DNA of 64,000 nt. Source: Sipunculus nudus. Lineage: Eukaryota > Annelida > Sipuncula > Golfingiida > Sipunculidae. The position numbers and the translations under genes were made by a program. The notes under the pieces are model-generated. The model made no database searches. It worked only from the letters and a program-made list of their open reading frames with translations, and had not been told where the DNA came from. Positions 52,601-56,939 of this stretch are shown piece by piece (position 1 is the first letter of the stretch; the number at the start of each line of letters is the position of its first letter). The stretch spans positions 39,286,862 to 39,350,861 of the forward strand of contig CM049307.1 in NCBI GenBank assembly GCA_026874595.1, read 5' to 3'.

Positions 52601-52796
52601 TTAATGTGTGGTTCCCATGATTGTGAAGCAGGGCTCGTTGTCGATGTATCGGTGAGTTGGTGCATGTGGAAGGAGCAGATGTTCTGACGACTGTAGCAAC
52701 CAGGTCTAATGGGTATTCGTCATATTCTAGAGGAATCGAGGAACATTTTGATTCTAAATCATCCAGTGATGACCAGCTCGGCTCTTTGGTCCCCAT
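4143..52796 (-). CDS. SLC9B-type (NHA) sodium/proton exchanger, ten coding exons
   Basis: The coding sequence joins 52109-52796, 13937-14024, 13061-13243, 11088-11263, 10049-10155, 8938-9102, 7586-7694, 6377-6513, 5516-5593 and 4143-4382 (minus strand). That is 1971 nt, or 656 residues plus stop. All junctions are GT-AG and phases agree. Family landmarks: ALPGGNFF and PPLLG (residues 198-230), AVTPAVVVPSM (325-335), ASVDDVLAITGF with the cation-binding Asp pair D360-D361, LLFGLIGAE in exon 7, and FAWLPKATVQAAIGS with Lys547. Arg519 is also in place. The CPA2-type NHA exchangers move Na+ or Li+ against H+ across plasma or endomembranes. The N-terminus (about 170 residues before the first membrane segment) is longer than I recall for the mammalian proteins. 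An in-frame TAG lies just upstream of the ATG. SLC9B1 versus SLC9B2 orthology is not decided. Confidence 0.95.
4383..5515 (-). other. SLC9B intron 9
   Basis: A 1,133-bp GT-AG intron. It contains the TA microsatellite at 4567-4624 and otherwise plain AT-rich sequence. Confidence 0.85.
4567..4624. repeat. (TA)n microsatellite
   Basis: About 55 bases of alternating T and A with one break (TTAA), inside SLC9B intron 9. Confidence 0.95.
5516..5593 (-). CDS. SLC9B exon 9
   Basis: 78 nt, phase 0 at both ends, encoding residues 552-577. It starts AAIGSVAL, the conserved run directly after WLPKATVQ of exon 8. Acceptor TTTTTTCCAG; donor TTG/GTAAAC. Confidence 0.93.
5594..6376 (-). other. SLC9B intron 8
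   Basis: A 783-bp GT-AG intron. It contains scattered GTACCTGT/TACCTGG-like short repeats (about 6025-6300), such as CACCTGTACCTGTACCTG near 6098. No coding signal is seen. Confidence 0.8.
6377..6513 (-). CDS. SLC9B exon 8
   Basis: Encodes residues 506-551: one membrane segment (FAVAVIFLGLAVRMLVSF, with Arg519), then LNLREKLFIPFAWLPKATVQ with Lys547. The Lys lies in a core helix close to the ion site in this family. Acceptor GATGCTGCAG; donor CAG/GTAATT. Confidence 0.95.
6652..6690. repeat. (ATA)n / (TAA)n microsatellite
   Basis: Imperfect ATAATA run directly before the repeat element. A matching ATT/ATC tract follows the element at about 7417-7477, so the element appears to sit within such a tract. 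Confidence 0.85.
6691..7420 (+). repeat. Hairpin-bounded dispersed repeat, family E
   Basis: Starts ACTAGAATGA, then a hairpin TGTTTTTG-GGCTG-CAAAAACA (6704-6724) and the motif ATGTCTCCCCC (6730-6740). It ends with ACGTCTCTGCTGG followed by GGGGGAGACAT (7407-7417), the inverted copy of the 5' motif, which can itself pair with the GTCTC just before it. Inside are four loosely repeated blocks of about 130 bp, each with a variant of TTTGACCTTGAAGAT followed by CAAGGTCA. ACAAGGACAGACAATGG precedes the 3' hairpin. No open reading frame. Confidence 0.65.
7586..7694 (-). CDS. SLC9B exon 7
   Basis: Encodes residues 470-505 plus the first base of Gly506: NPLDDALGNFWAILEPLLFG, then LIGAEIRLS. The run LLFGLIGAE is a family hallmark. 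Acceptor CTTATTTTTAG; donor ATTG/GTAATG. Confidence 0.93.
7695..8937 (-). other. SLC9B intron 6
   Basis: A 1,243-bp GT-AG intron. Near 8763-8850 it carries CAGTGAAACCTTACTGTGGG followed by TGGTCTTGTTGG, resembling the edge of a short inverted-repeat element. No exon-like signal. Confidence 0.75.
8938..9102 (-). CDS. SLC9B exon 6
   Basis: 165 nt, phase 0 at both ends, residues 415-469. It encodes two membrane segments (VVLLRFVLLLSAGLFAAFGS and GALGALVVSFMAALHW) with CPGAGALG between them. Acceptor TTTGCTTGCAG; donor AAG/GTAAGT, a textbook site. Confidence 0.94.
9103..10048 (-). other. SLC9B intron 5
   Basis: A 946-bp GT-AG intron, AT-rich. I see no repeat or exon-like segment in it. Confidence 0.8.
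10049..10155 (-). CDS. SLC9B exon 5
   Basis: Completes Gly379 and encodes residues 380-414, a membrane helix ending in YLPEKKH. Acceptor TCTCAATTAG; donor CAT/GTGAGT. Confidence 0.92.
10156..11087 (-). other. SLC9B intron 4
   Basis: A 932-bp GT-AG intron with no recognisable element. Confidence 0.8.
11088..11263 (-). CDS. SLC9B exon 4 (carries the ion-binding Asp pair)
   Basis: Encodes residues 321-378. It begins FILSAVTPAVVVPSML and contains GYGVDQGVPTLVIAAASVDD, then VLAITGF. D360 and D361 correspond to the paired aspartates that bind Na+/H+ in electrogenic CPA2 exchangers and NHA2. The acceptor follows a T-run and ends GGTGGCAG; donor CAAG/GTGATT. Confidence 0.96.
11656..11840. repeat. 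MITE-like short repeat
   Basis: Edges read TACAATGGAACGTCTCC on the left and GGAGGTTCTACCT on the right, an imperfect inverted pair. The interior repeats AGGGCACCTC. A related piece opens the window (1-110). No target duplication could be fixed. Confidence 0.4.
12230..12545 (-). pseudogene. Fossil of a non-LTR retrotransposon reverse transcriptase (C-terminal part)
   Basis: On the minus strand, YGSIAFIDAAKTHLLTLI (about 12412-12357) lies just before VQQNKALGAGLRVRRFTKTS (about 12345-12285) in another frame. The order and wording match the end of Jockey/I-type RT domains: a Tyr-Gly-Ser-containing stretch with Ala-Ala-Lys-Thr-His-Leu, then the Val-Gln-Asn-Lys-Ala-Leu block. Stops and frame changes show it is long dead. 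Clade is not resolved. Confidence 0.55.
13061..13243 (-). CDS. SLC9B exon 3
   Basis: Completes Arg259 and encodes residues 260-319, ending in the first two bases of Gly320. TAALVVILLRAGLGLDPEAL is the conserved RAGL helix; LAFTPCLIETAAVAV and FPWTWGIML follow. Acceptor CTGTTTCAG; donor CTCGG/GTAAGG. Confidence 0.95.
13244..13936 (-). other. SLC9B intron 2
   Basis: A 693-bp GT-AG intron, AT-rich, with no recognisable element. Confidence 0.8.
13937..14024 (-). CDS. SLC9B exon 2
   Basis: 88 nt. Completes Gly230 and encodes residues 231-258 plus two bases of Arg259: MLLVGCLLKNVPRINVADNI, then DNYWSASL. The short exon joins PPLLG of exon 1 to RTAALV of exon 3 in phase. Acceptor TTATTTATACAG; donor CTCAG/GTCTGT. 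Confidence 0.93.
15027..15305. mobile_element. Short TIR element (MITE, hAT-like ends)
   Basis: Ends are inverted repeats: CAGGGCCCGACATAAA on the left and TCAATGTTGAGCCCTG on the right. The 5-bp ATAAG occurs immediately outside both ends, a likely target duplication. The interior repeats GGGCAAGT with short spacing and has no coding frame. CAGGG termini are common in hAT-type elements, which usually make 8-bp duplications, so the superfamily is uncertain. Confidence 0.6.
15642..15815 (+). repeat. 20-bp minisatellite, array 1
   Basis: About eight tandem copies of a 20-bp unit close to CAGGGGAAAATGCTTAACAA, with TTAACAA/TTCACAA/CTACACAA variants. Confidence 0.92.
15816..16619. other. Spacer between the two minisatellite arrays
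   Basis: Non-coding sequence with a (CT)n tract at about 16045-16061 and two opposed CCAAT-type boxes (ATTGGTCAGA near 16099, GGCCAATG near 16138). The phrase CCCTGATGAGAT is duplicated at about 16287 and 16309. Confidence 0.5.
16620..16912 (+). repeat. 20-bp minisatellite, array 2
   Basis: About fourteen tandem copies of the same unit as at 15642-15815, here mostly CAGGGGGAAATGCTACACAA, in the same orientation, with small insertions. The long open frames crossing it are a by-product of the repeat. Confidence 0.92.
19567..20068 (+). repeat. Hairpin-bounded dispersed repeat, family D, copy 1
   Basis: Starts AACAAGAG, then hairpin GCATG-CCGCAAA-CATGC. The body has AT-rich blocks with GTGACCTCTGACCTCATTA repeated three times. 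Near the end come GACAGGCTGACGGACAG and a hairpin formed by TATACG (20044) and CGTATA (20062). Copy 2 lies at 24490. Confidence 0.65.
20157..20520 (+). repeat. Hairpin-bounded dispersed repeat, family G, copy 1
   Basis: Starts AACAAGC with a perfect hairpin AAATTC-ATG-GAATTT (20164-20178), then ATGTCCC. Near the end come GACAGACAGACAG and a hairpin TCCCCTGTTCC/GGAAGCTGGGGA (about 20486-20510). The inverted relative is at 2040-2612. Confidence 0.62.
20828..21000 (+). repeat. Possible decayed tRNA-derived SINE
   Basis: TAGACTAGTTGTTGGGGCAT, followed by TGGACTTAG, resembles a tRNA 5' half with an A box. GAGCCAGTTTGATCC, about 40 bases on, resembles a B box (GGTTCGATCC-like). Both boxes carry changes, and no clear tail or target duplication was found. 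Confidence 0.35.
21562..23028 (+). repeat. Hairpin-bounded element with internal 280-bp tandem repeats (family B)
   Basis: Starts ACTAGAATACGG, then hairpin GTAGTCG-ACAAG-CGACTAC (21574-21592) and the motif GTATCCGCCAAAA (21595-21607). The exact inverse, TTTTGGCGGATAC, ends the element (23016-23028) and pairs with GTATCCGCAAAAC at 22999-23011 to form a 3' hairpin. Between them are about four tandem 280-bp units. GCGGCGGCGGCGG and TCAAGGTCA stretches lie before the 3' hairpin. The layout of subterminal inverted motif, central tandem repeats and 3' hairpin is that of Helentron-associated (DINE/pearl-like) elements. No protein is encoded. Confidence 0.72.
21713..22805 (+). repeat. 280-bp tandem array with AGGTGGCGCCACCT palindromes
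   Basis: The anchor AGGTGGCGCC-ACCTTTTGT recurs at 21862, 22141, 22421 and 22701, a spacing of about 280 bp. Each unit is two diverged halves of about 149 and 131 bp. Each half begins with AGGTGGCGCCACC; the full 14-mer AGGTGGCGCCACCT is its own reverse complement. Confidence 0.9.
23270..23672 (+). repeat. Truncated dispersed repeat with a hairpin-like 3' end
   Basis: Ends GACTGTGGACGGTGGACGGC, then AGTTCACAGGTTCACTAAAAA, the worn form of the hairpin-plus-A-run that closes the units at 35-42 kb. The 5' end is not recognisable. Confidence 0.45.
24490..25011 (+). repeat. Hairpin-bounded dispersed repeat, family D, copy 2
   Basis: Starts AACAAGAG with hairpin GCAC-TGCAAAC-GTGC. The body is alignable by eye with 19567-20068 (GTGACCTCTGACCTCAT, TTTTATTGATTAACATTTCT, then GATCAGTTTTACC). 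Near the end come GGACAGACGC and the hairpin AGTAAG-ACTGG-CTTACT. Confidence 0.62.
26600..28142 (+). repeat. Older copy of the 37.2-39.4 kb repeat block
   Basis: Runs parallel to 37240-39428. Shared phrases include CCACAACATAGCATCTTCAG (CCACAACATGGCATCTACAA at 37438), the GGGGGG-rich stretch near 27243 (37898 in the other), and CGTGCCATGGTCAAAGTTGG-like text. It ends in a worn GGACAGACCACGGACAAAGG. Confidence 0.65.
28143..29370 (+). repeat. Tandem units of family A (about 340 bp)
   Basis: Units open with AGGTGGCACCACCAGTCTGC-like text at 28144, 28487 and 28827, with a further partial at 28958. Each runs through GCAAAGAATCATGGTGAT, CCCCATAGCTC and GTGCCCTGTTAACAGATGA. Confidence 0.8.
29371..30340 (+). 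repeat. Partial copy of the 2.64-kb repeat (copy 0)
   Basis: Begins AACAAGGGACCCATGGGTCA, which carries the palindrome GACCCATGGGTC, then CACTCAGCTG. It follows 32521-33480 closely until about 30340, where it gives way to family A units. Confidence 0.8.
30341..32520 (+). repeat. Tandem array of family A units (about 340 bp)
   Basis: Unit heads at about 30848, 31191, 31534, 31853 and 32200 give a period near 340 bp. Units diverge by substitutions and small indels, and G-runs near 31320 and 31985 sit at the same place in each unit. No reading frame is conserved across units. Confidence 0.85.
32521..35155 (+). repeat. 2.64-kb hairpin-ended repeat, copy 1
   Basis: Starts AACAAGGGACCTATGGGTCA, then GCTCAGCTG (32545-32553). 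It ends with GGACGGACGGACGG, GACGGACAATGGACC and the hairpin TAGCTCAGATGACT-TAT-AGTCAGCTGAGCTA (35121-35151) followed by AAAAA. CAGCTGAGC in the 3' hairpin is the inverse of the 5' GCTCAGCTG. The body is AT-rich with no coding potential. The next copy starts five bases after the A-run. Confidence 0.8.
35161..39428 (+). repeat. Hairpin-ended repeat, copy 2 (with extra segment)
   Basis: Begins exactly as copy 1 (AACAAGGGACC at 35161, a 2,640-bp offset) and follows it nearly base for base to about 37250. It then carries a segment (37250-38160) that matches 26600-27560 before resuming a copy 1-like 3' part. It ends with the TAGCTCAG...CTGAGCTA hairpin at 39392-39422 and an A-run. Confidence 0.78.
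39429..39785 (+). repeat. Single family A unit with its own 3' hairpin end
   Basis: Opens AGGTGGCACCACCATTCTGC, ends GACGGACGACGGACAAAGGG, then the TAGCTCAGATGACT / AGTCAGCTGAGCTA hairpin and AAAAA. Confidence 0.8.
39786..41434 (+). repeat. 5'-truncated copy of the 2.64-kb repeat
   Basis: Begins inside the element (AATAAAAATTTATTAATTTA, as at 33530 and 36174) and runs to the standard 3' hairpin at about 41398-41431, preceded by GACAGACAGACAG. Confidence 0.8.
41435..41846 (+). repeat. Family A unit with 3' hairpin end
   Basis: Head AGGTAGCACCACCAGTCTGC near 41461, a 19-bp local duplication (GGGGTACTATAGAGCCCAT, twice, 41591-41629), and end GCTCAGATGACTTACAGTAGG followed by CTGAGCTAAAAA. Confidence 0.78.
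41847..42202 (+). repeat. Diverged family A unit with 3' hairpin end
   Basis: Head AGGTGGTGCCTATAG near 41860, end CTCAGATGACTTTCAGTCAG then CTGAGCTAAAAA (hairpin with loop TTT). This is the last unit of the array. Confidence 0.75.
42703..43014. mobile_element. MITE, 312 bp, copy 1
   Basis: Terminal inverted repeats of 19 bp differing at one base: AAGGTTTGGTTCTCAGGCA at the left and TGCCTGAGAACCATACCTT at the right. The element lies between A and T runs, so its target duplication cannot be read. It is non-coding. A related copy is at 53083-53390. Confidence 0.75.
44149..44933 (-). repeat. 3' LTR
   Basis: 785 bp, plus strand TGTTACGGAACC to CACCTGTAACA. It differs from the other LTR at roughly one base in 20-30 by eye. 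On the minus strand it carries TATATAAAGGGGC near 44657-44669, a likely TATA box. Confidence 0.9.
44934..44952 (-). other. Polypurine tract
   Basis: On the minus strand, AGGAGG followed by a long G-run directly abuts the 3' LTR, the expected site for plus-strand priming. The G-run is unusually pure. Confidence 0.75.
45071..45790 (-). pseudogene. Retrotransposon RT C-terminal part and RNase H
   Basis: Segment 45356-45772 reads VTFLGHIVGQGQVKP, MCFLGMVGYYRKFCPNFA and VDASDTAAGAVL (the first RNase H Asp). After a frame change, 45071-45298 reads IIVFSDHNPLTF and IKGKDNVLADCLSR, the C-terminal RNase H blocks of Gypsy elements. The frame break lies between 45298 and 45356. Confidence 0.88.
45794..46480 (-). 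pseudogene. Retrotransposon reverse transcriptase core
   Basis: The main open segment (46258-45794) carries WSSPCILVPKPDGSYRKCTD, KFDLLKGFWQVPL (first catalytic Asp), VMPFGMKNSPAMFQ and the YIDD active site (45866-45877). The N-terminal part (HLFSDIPTRT, about 46400) is in a different frame, so at least one frameshift separates them. These motifs are of Ty3/Gypsy type. Confidence 0.93.
46630..46810 (-). pseudogene. Integrase C-terminal GPY/F-like module
   Basis: The minus strand encodes FEPGEKVLALLPIPGRPLQ, RYFGPYIVDKKVSDLNY and LCHVIMLKPYYDR. The Gly-Pro-Tyr block is the GPY/F module found at the integrase C-terminus of many Gypsy elements. A TAA interrupts the frame upstream near 46829. 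Confidence 0.78.
46976..47828 (-). pseudogene. Retrotransposon integrase (H2C2 zinc finger and DDE core)
   Basis: HEAHLSGHLG then, after a frame slip near 47592, THFYWPNLRKDVVQYCKSCH and TCQ form the H2C2 finger. The core has NIVDCVGPLP (Asp near 47433), QYDQGSNFMS (Asp near 47256) and GALEHFHQTLK (Glu near 47148). The last two residues are 36 apart, the canonical D,35,E spacing. An in-frame TAA at 47276 breaks the core. It lies upstream of the RT in element orientation. Confidence 0.93.
48060..48345 (-). pseudogene. Retrotransposon aspartic protease
   Basis: RDTGSGQTLML holds the catalytic DTGS (about 48310-48321), and LPFKGIQLLLGNDVAGDK holds the second conserved block. It follows gag and precedes integrase in element orientation. 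Confidence 0.85.
48346..48880 (-). pseudogene. Degenerate gag-pol linker
   Basis: Low-complexity Ser/Glu/Lys-rich coding remnant (repeated forms of KESTS/SKEES/SSKEF) with stops, between the protease and the nested insertion. I recognise no domain. Confidence 0.5.
48881..49657. mobile_element. 777-bp dispersed repeat nested in the retrotransposon, copy 1
   Basis: Starts TGATGCTTATTAATTG and ends GCTAGCGCGACA. It matches 58311-59096 over its whole length by eye (for example AGAACCATGCTGTGGGCCAG and CACTGAGCTGGACACATCA in both). It separates the gag zinc knuckle from the protease, so it arrived after the retrotransposon. TG...CA ends would fit a solo LTR, but no internal region is seen and the class is unknown. 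Confidence 0.7.
49727..49768 (-). pseudogene. Gag zinc knuckle (CCHC)
   Basis: The minus strand encodes CNYCKKEGHLLSDC, matching CX2CX4HX4C, the nucleic-acid-binding knuckle at the end of retroelement Gag. Confidence 0.88.
49960..50620 (-). pseudogene. Retrotransposon gag, central part
   Basis: Minus-strand frames read MLLQSVLTGKAREIYTELS, YRQKFRNWEKHKKQTYVN and LARTKEQLFDRWC, a SCAN/gag-like capsid region, preceded by a Glu/Arg/Leu-rich coiled-coil-like stretch. Frame changes occur near 50155 and 50385. Confidence 0.75.
50621..50768. repeat. 74-bp tandem duplication inside gag
   Basis: The block starting CTTGTTCTAATTCATTTCTA at 50621 is repeated exactly from 50695. As 74 is not a multiple of three, the duplication shifts the gag frame. 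Confidence 0.93.
50701..50958 (-). pseudogene. Retrotransposon gag, N-terminal part
   Basis: Starts MADFKPETFVDDPDPDQLEQ and continues LSKEQLLRFGQHLGLSVKKA, a SAP-like helical start seen in many invertebrate Gypsy gags. The frame ends at the 74-bp duplication. Confidence 0.75.
51102..51119 (-). other. Putative primer binding site
   Basis: The minus strand reads TGGGGGCTCTCGTCGGGA, six bases inside the 5' LTR. A TGG start is expected for pairing with a tRNA CCA end. I cannot name the tRNA with confidence. Confidence 0.55.
51126..51910 (-). repeat. 5' LTR
   Basis: 785 bp, the same length as the other LTR, plus strand TGTTACCGAACC to CACCTGTAACA. TATATAAAGGGGC on the minus strand lies near 51634-51646. 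Confidence 0.9.
52109..52796 (-). CDS. SLC9B exon 1 (first coding exon)
   Basis: Encodes residues 1-229 plus the first base of Gly230. The first 120 residues are polar with Ser/Asp-rich stretches. Residues 124-161 hold ten cysteines (CCTRCKTSCARNCRQFCSPC, then C156, C160, C161). Membrane segments follow at about 174-193 and 203-221 around ALPGGNFF. Donor CTAG/GTGAGT at 52109/52108. The ATG is the first after an in-frame TAG. A possible acceptor (GATGTTGCAG) at 52838 would make this the second exon of a transcript with a non-coding first exon, but its pyrimidine tract is weak. Confidence 0.93.
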
Positions 52797-53082
52797 GATG
52801 AGATGCTAGATGGCAGCCTGGCCAAATCTGTCTCCACCTGCAACATCCACATGAGATATTTATAGACATCTTTTTGCATGGCACATCAAATGATATATAA
52901 TTTTTTAAGGGGAAAAGCAAGCTCTAAAACAAAGGTATGATAAATCTACTTTTGTAAGATGTTTATATAGATATAAACCAACTTATCAAACAACAGTTTA
53001 ATTATTTTGAGGATTTACTTATGTAGTGATTCCATCAAAAATATTTAAACAACATAATCCAAAACATGTAAGGACAAAAAAT

Positions 53083-53390
53083 ATGTTTGGTTCTCAGAAA
53101 CTTTTTTCAGAAATCAATGCGGGCAGGAGTTATTTTTAATCTTTTTGTATGTTTTGATAAAAATGTCAAATGATAAGGGAAAAGCATGATAATAACAGAT
53201 TTATTTTGTTTTACAAGTAAAAGCAGTACATAAAGGAAATTTTATCAAAATTGTATTATTTTATCTTCTTGAAAGAAATGTCTGAGCGACTGGAGCTCAA
53301 AATTGGTAAGTTTCTATTAAAAATCAAAATAAAAATTTTTTAAGACTGGGGTTAAAAATTTACGCGGGCGGTGCCAGAGAACCATACCTT
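53083..53390. mobile_element. MITE, copy 2
   Basis: About 308 bp, related along its length to 42703-43014 (for example GAAAGAAATGTCTGAGCG and TGGAGCTCAAAATTGG in both). Ends are GTTTGGTTCTCAG on the left and TGCCAGAGAACCATACCTT on the right. It sits about 290 bp upstream of the SLC9B start codon. Confidence 0.72.
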
Positions 53391-53596
53391 AATTTTTTTT
53401 GGCCTAATCTTTCTAAAGTTTAAGGTACTATGCCCTATTGCACCTTGGCATATTAACTAACCTTTTAAAACCATGTGATATGTAACATGCTTAACAACTG
53501 GATAAAGTTATGAGTGGAAGAAGAATACTTATTCTATGACTTATTATTTGCATGGACTTTACTAATACTCATCTTGTAAGTACCCTTACTGAAAAT

Positions 53597-53975
53597 TTTT
53601 ATAAGTGCCATATATGTGAAAGTTATATGGCACATATAAGGCACATATATGTGCCATATATGTCCCTTATATCCAACCTTATAACTCCCATATATGTCAC
53701 ATATATGTCTGGTATATGGATTTTATATGCAAATTAGGTAGGAGCCTTATATGTCACATATATGGGCCTTATATGTCGCTTATAAGGCTTCCACATATAG
53801 GTCCCCTATAACTCCCATATATGTCCCATATATGTGCCTTATAACTCCCATATATGTCCCATATATGTGCCTTATAACTCCCATATATGTCATATATATG
53901 TGACATATATGGGACTTATAAGTGCCATATATGTCCCTTATAAGTGACATATAACTCACATATAAGTCCAGTGTA
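53597..53975. repeat. Left arm: array of ATATATGT/ATAAG near-palindromes
   Basis: Repeated CATATATGTCCCATATATGT, GCCTTATAACTCC and similar decamer-phased units on both strands, giving extensive self-complementarity. Confidence 0.85.
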
Positions 53976-54224
53976 TGCACCTTCAGTGCTGTTTGTCAGT
54001 AGCTCAGTTACTATCTGTTGTATGTTCTGTTTTGAAAGGTGTTTACTCTTTTCTTTATTTCACAAGGAATTACCGTTGATGTTAGAAATTAAGGTTTGTG
54101 TGTGTGTGTGTTTGTGTGATGAGCTTCCTGCACTGTGCAATTCCTTGGAATCAAAGCTGGCCTGCAGTCACATTGGGGGTCATCAACTTCATACAGTCAC
54201 ATGAAACATAAAAGTATGAAAACA

Positions 54225-54404
54225 CAGTATCCAAAATAAATGTTTATTTACACATTTGTAAACTGAAAATAAAATTTTCATGAGATTTTAAAACTCCCTG
54301 GTTCAGTCAGATTTGAGAGTCTTGTCATTTTAGGGAATGAAGGCTGGAAGGAAATATACACCCTTGCCACACTCCAAATCCTTTTCCGTCTATTCCTGTT
54401 TGAC
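54225..54404 (-). ncRNA. Possible terminal exon (exon C) of a spliced transcript
   Basis: Acceptor TTTGTTTTTACAG at 54405, exon from 54404, and AATAAA on the minus strand at 54243-54248. A short frame ends at TGA soon after the acceptor. Linked by splice-site logic only to 55003-55075 and to the segment ending at 55711. Confidence 0.35.
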
Positions 54405-55002
54405 CTGTAAAAACAAATGTTACCAGTCTTAGTATACACATATAATCATTTTTTCTCACATTAATTATTTAATTAAATAAGCTTAAAGATAATCTTTTCA
54501 CATTGATGCTTATAAGTATTGCTTTTATTTAACATTAACATTAGTTTACCTTATCTGGAGGCAACACACAAGTCAAAAAAGAAAAAAATTTATTTCACTG
54601 AAAGTACATCTGCTCTCTATCTAGGGGTTTTAAATGTTCTGAAAATATGCCTGTTTAACATTTAGGATTATAAGTAAATAGAGTTGGACTTCTCAATTAC
54701 TAACACAGGAAGAGTTTTCCAGTTTATATACAGAATATATACAAATAATACAGATTATCAAATATACTGGTCACAGGACAGACACTGTGGCCTAAAGATG
54801 CTTGTAGGTTCAGAAAGTAGGTTACTCAGTTGCAACAATTTTAACATGTAAGCAGTTATAATATATAAATGTTAACCACCAAATTTTTACTTCAAATATT
54901 GTATGCTCCAGCTATTTGATAAAAAAAACTTACAAATCATAACATTGCCCATTTGCTAAAAGATTTAAAGGTTACTTTATATAATAAACTGAATATGCTT
55001 AC

Positions 55003-55075
55003 CAGACAATTCTTGCAAGGGCTGGAGATATCTAGGCTATTCTTATACTTTCACCACCATTTCTTCATACTGGTT
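55003..55075 (-). ncRNA. Possible internal exon (exon B)
   Basis: 73 nt between a strong acceptor (TTTCTTTACTTTTCTTAG) and donor GTCTG/GTAAGC. All three frames contain stops, so if spliced it is non-coding or untranslated. Confidence 0.35.
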
Positions 55076-55710
55076 CTAAGAAAAGTAAAGAAACCAAATC
55101 AAAGAAACAAATGTTGTTGGAAATAAATAATTAAGAACTTGGAGTCTTGCATATTTTTGACATTTAAGTAGACAAATGGACTAAAAAAGAACCTCACATC
55201 AAATCATAGAACTGAAACAGTACATCAATGATATATTGGTTGTCAGTAATGTTATAAATGACATCTTGACCTTTAATGGTGAAATGGCACTAAGAAATCA
55301 TTCAAGGTGGACCCAAAAAATCCACTTTTGATTGACCTGTAAATTGAACCAGATTTGATTTCTCTTTGGGAATCAAAATAGTACCTAATGAAATCTTCTT
55401 TAGTGAAACAAATTCCCAAATTATCATGCTTTTCCTTTTGTAAAATGTACACCCAACTACAAATAGCATCACTAAAAAGGGCATGTTCTTAGCTTTATGT
55501 TGATGTATAGAACATGCACATTGTCACTAAATAGAGGCAACAGCTTTAGCTTTTGACAGGAGCTGGTATTTTGTAAATATGGACCACCTAATAGAGAATG
55601 AAACACATAATTGTGTATTTTCAGGGCAAAATAAGATTAGTGAAAGTCATCTTAATACTATCACTGATTTAAACATGCAAAAAGAACTTAAATAATGCAA
55701 GAGTACTCAC

Positions 55711-55866
55711 CAATGAGACACTTTTCAGCTATAAATTCCCCTTCTGGTCGACAAACCCAGCTTGTTCCAAATATGATCCCAACGGTTACCGGATGTTGTC
55801 ATTCACACAGGAATGCAATCTCTTTGCTCCAGGGAACACAGCAAGTACAGCTGAGACAGCTAGCTA
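55711..55866 (-). ncRNA. Possible upstream exon (exon A)
   Basis: Ends at 55711 with donor CATTG/GTGAGT. The upstream edge is uncertain; a CTAGCTGTCTCAG site could serve as acceptor near 55850-55866. The last 30 codons before the donor are open but match nothing I recognise. Confidence 0.3.
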
Positions 55867-56636
55867 GACCTTGGGCCTTATCAGTAACAGTCATGGGGGG
55901 AGGGGGAGGGGTGTTACATATATCTGTGAATACAGTATTACTACTCATTACTGAACCTGAAGAATTTTGGTTATTGTCACTATAAGGATGCAGACATTTG
56001 TTTTTATAAAATAACAATGCTTTGATAAATATTGTTGATTTTGTATGGCAATATTTTACAGCTGGAAGGCAGATGTGTTTTAGCTGTTAGAATTATATAA
56101 TCATAAATCCAATGAAATATTAGGATAATGTTTAGGGTTTACCATAATAAGTCAGTAGCATACCACATCAATACCCAATGTTCTGTATTTATGAACTAGT
56201 TATCAGTGGTAATGGGATTCTGTAGTACTTGAATATAAACTACATTGCAAATGAATAATGTTTCTTATAATATATCAATGTCACAAAATATAAAAAATAT
56301 GTATTTTATATTGTGTTTTGATTAAATGATTTTTTTCTGCATGAATACTAGTGTGAAATGTTTACATCACTTAAGGAATCAATCAGATAAAAAAGTAGCG
56401 GAATATAATTTCTAATTATTAGTATCATTTTTTAATATACCTAAAATTCTGAGGAAGCTGGTTATTTTGACCCCCATATTACCATACTTCTTCATTATTT
56501 ATTCAGTTTAATTCATTTTGTTTGAAAAACATAAAGAGTTGGGACTTAGAAGTTTCTGCAGCATTTTTGTTCCCTTCGAAAATTTCTAAGTCCTATCTTG
56601 TAGCACAATAAGCCTCAAAGTATATAAACATATAAC

Positions 56637-56925
56637 TGACATATAACTGACATATACAGAGCTCCTTCATGTGCATGCTACCTTACATCTCCCATACAAG
56701 TCACATATAACTGAAATATAGAGAATAGCTTTAAGTGTGACTCCCTTATAGCTGACATATAACAAACATACAACTCCCTTATAACTGACATATAACAGTG
56801 CCTGGCTAAACATATAGCTGCAATATAAATATAACTCACATACACAGCACTTATATGGGAAATATAAGGGACATATAAGGGCCTTATATGGGACATATAA
56901 GGCACATATATGTGAGTACTTTTCA
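56637..56925. repeat. Right arm: array of ATATAA/ATATAT near-palindromes
   Basis: Repeated CTGACATATAACTGACATAT, GGGACATATAAGGCACATAT and related units, similar in kind to 53597-53975. Confidence 0.8.
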
Positions 56926-56939
56926 TTTTCGTAAGGGTA

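Larger units (their letters stand above)
53581..56939. mobile_element. Candidate 3.36-kb TIR element with palindromic arms
   Basis: The left end TACCCTTACTGAAAAT and right end ATTTTCGTAAGGGTA are inverted repeats, differing by one extra T. Just inside each lies a 300-400 bp arm built of roughly 10-bp near-palindromes. A TA duplication with CCCTTAC termini would fit the ends. No transposase is recognised, so it would be non-autonomous. That the two arms belong to one element is inference. Confidence 0.45.

Noticed and set aside
55302-55484. Minus-strand open frame of 60 codons between the exon-like segments
   Set aside because: No motif recognised and no splice sites bounding it.
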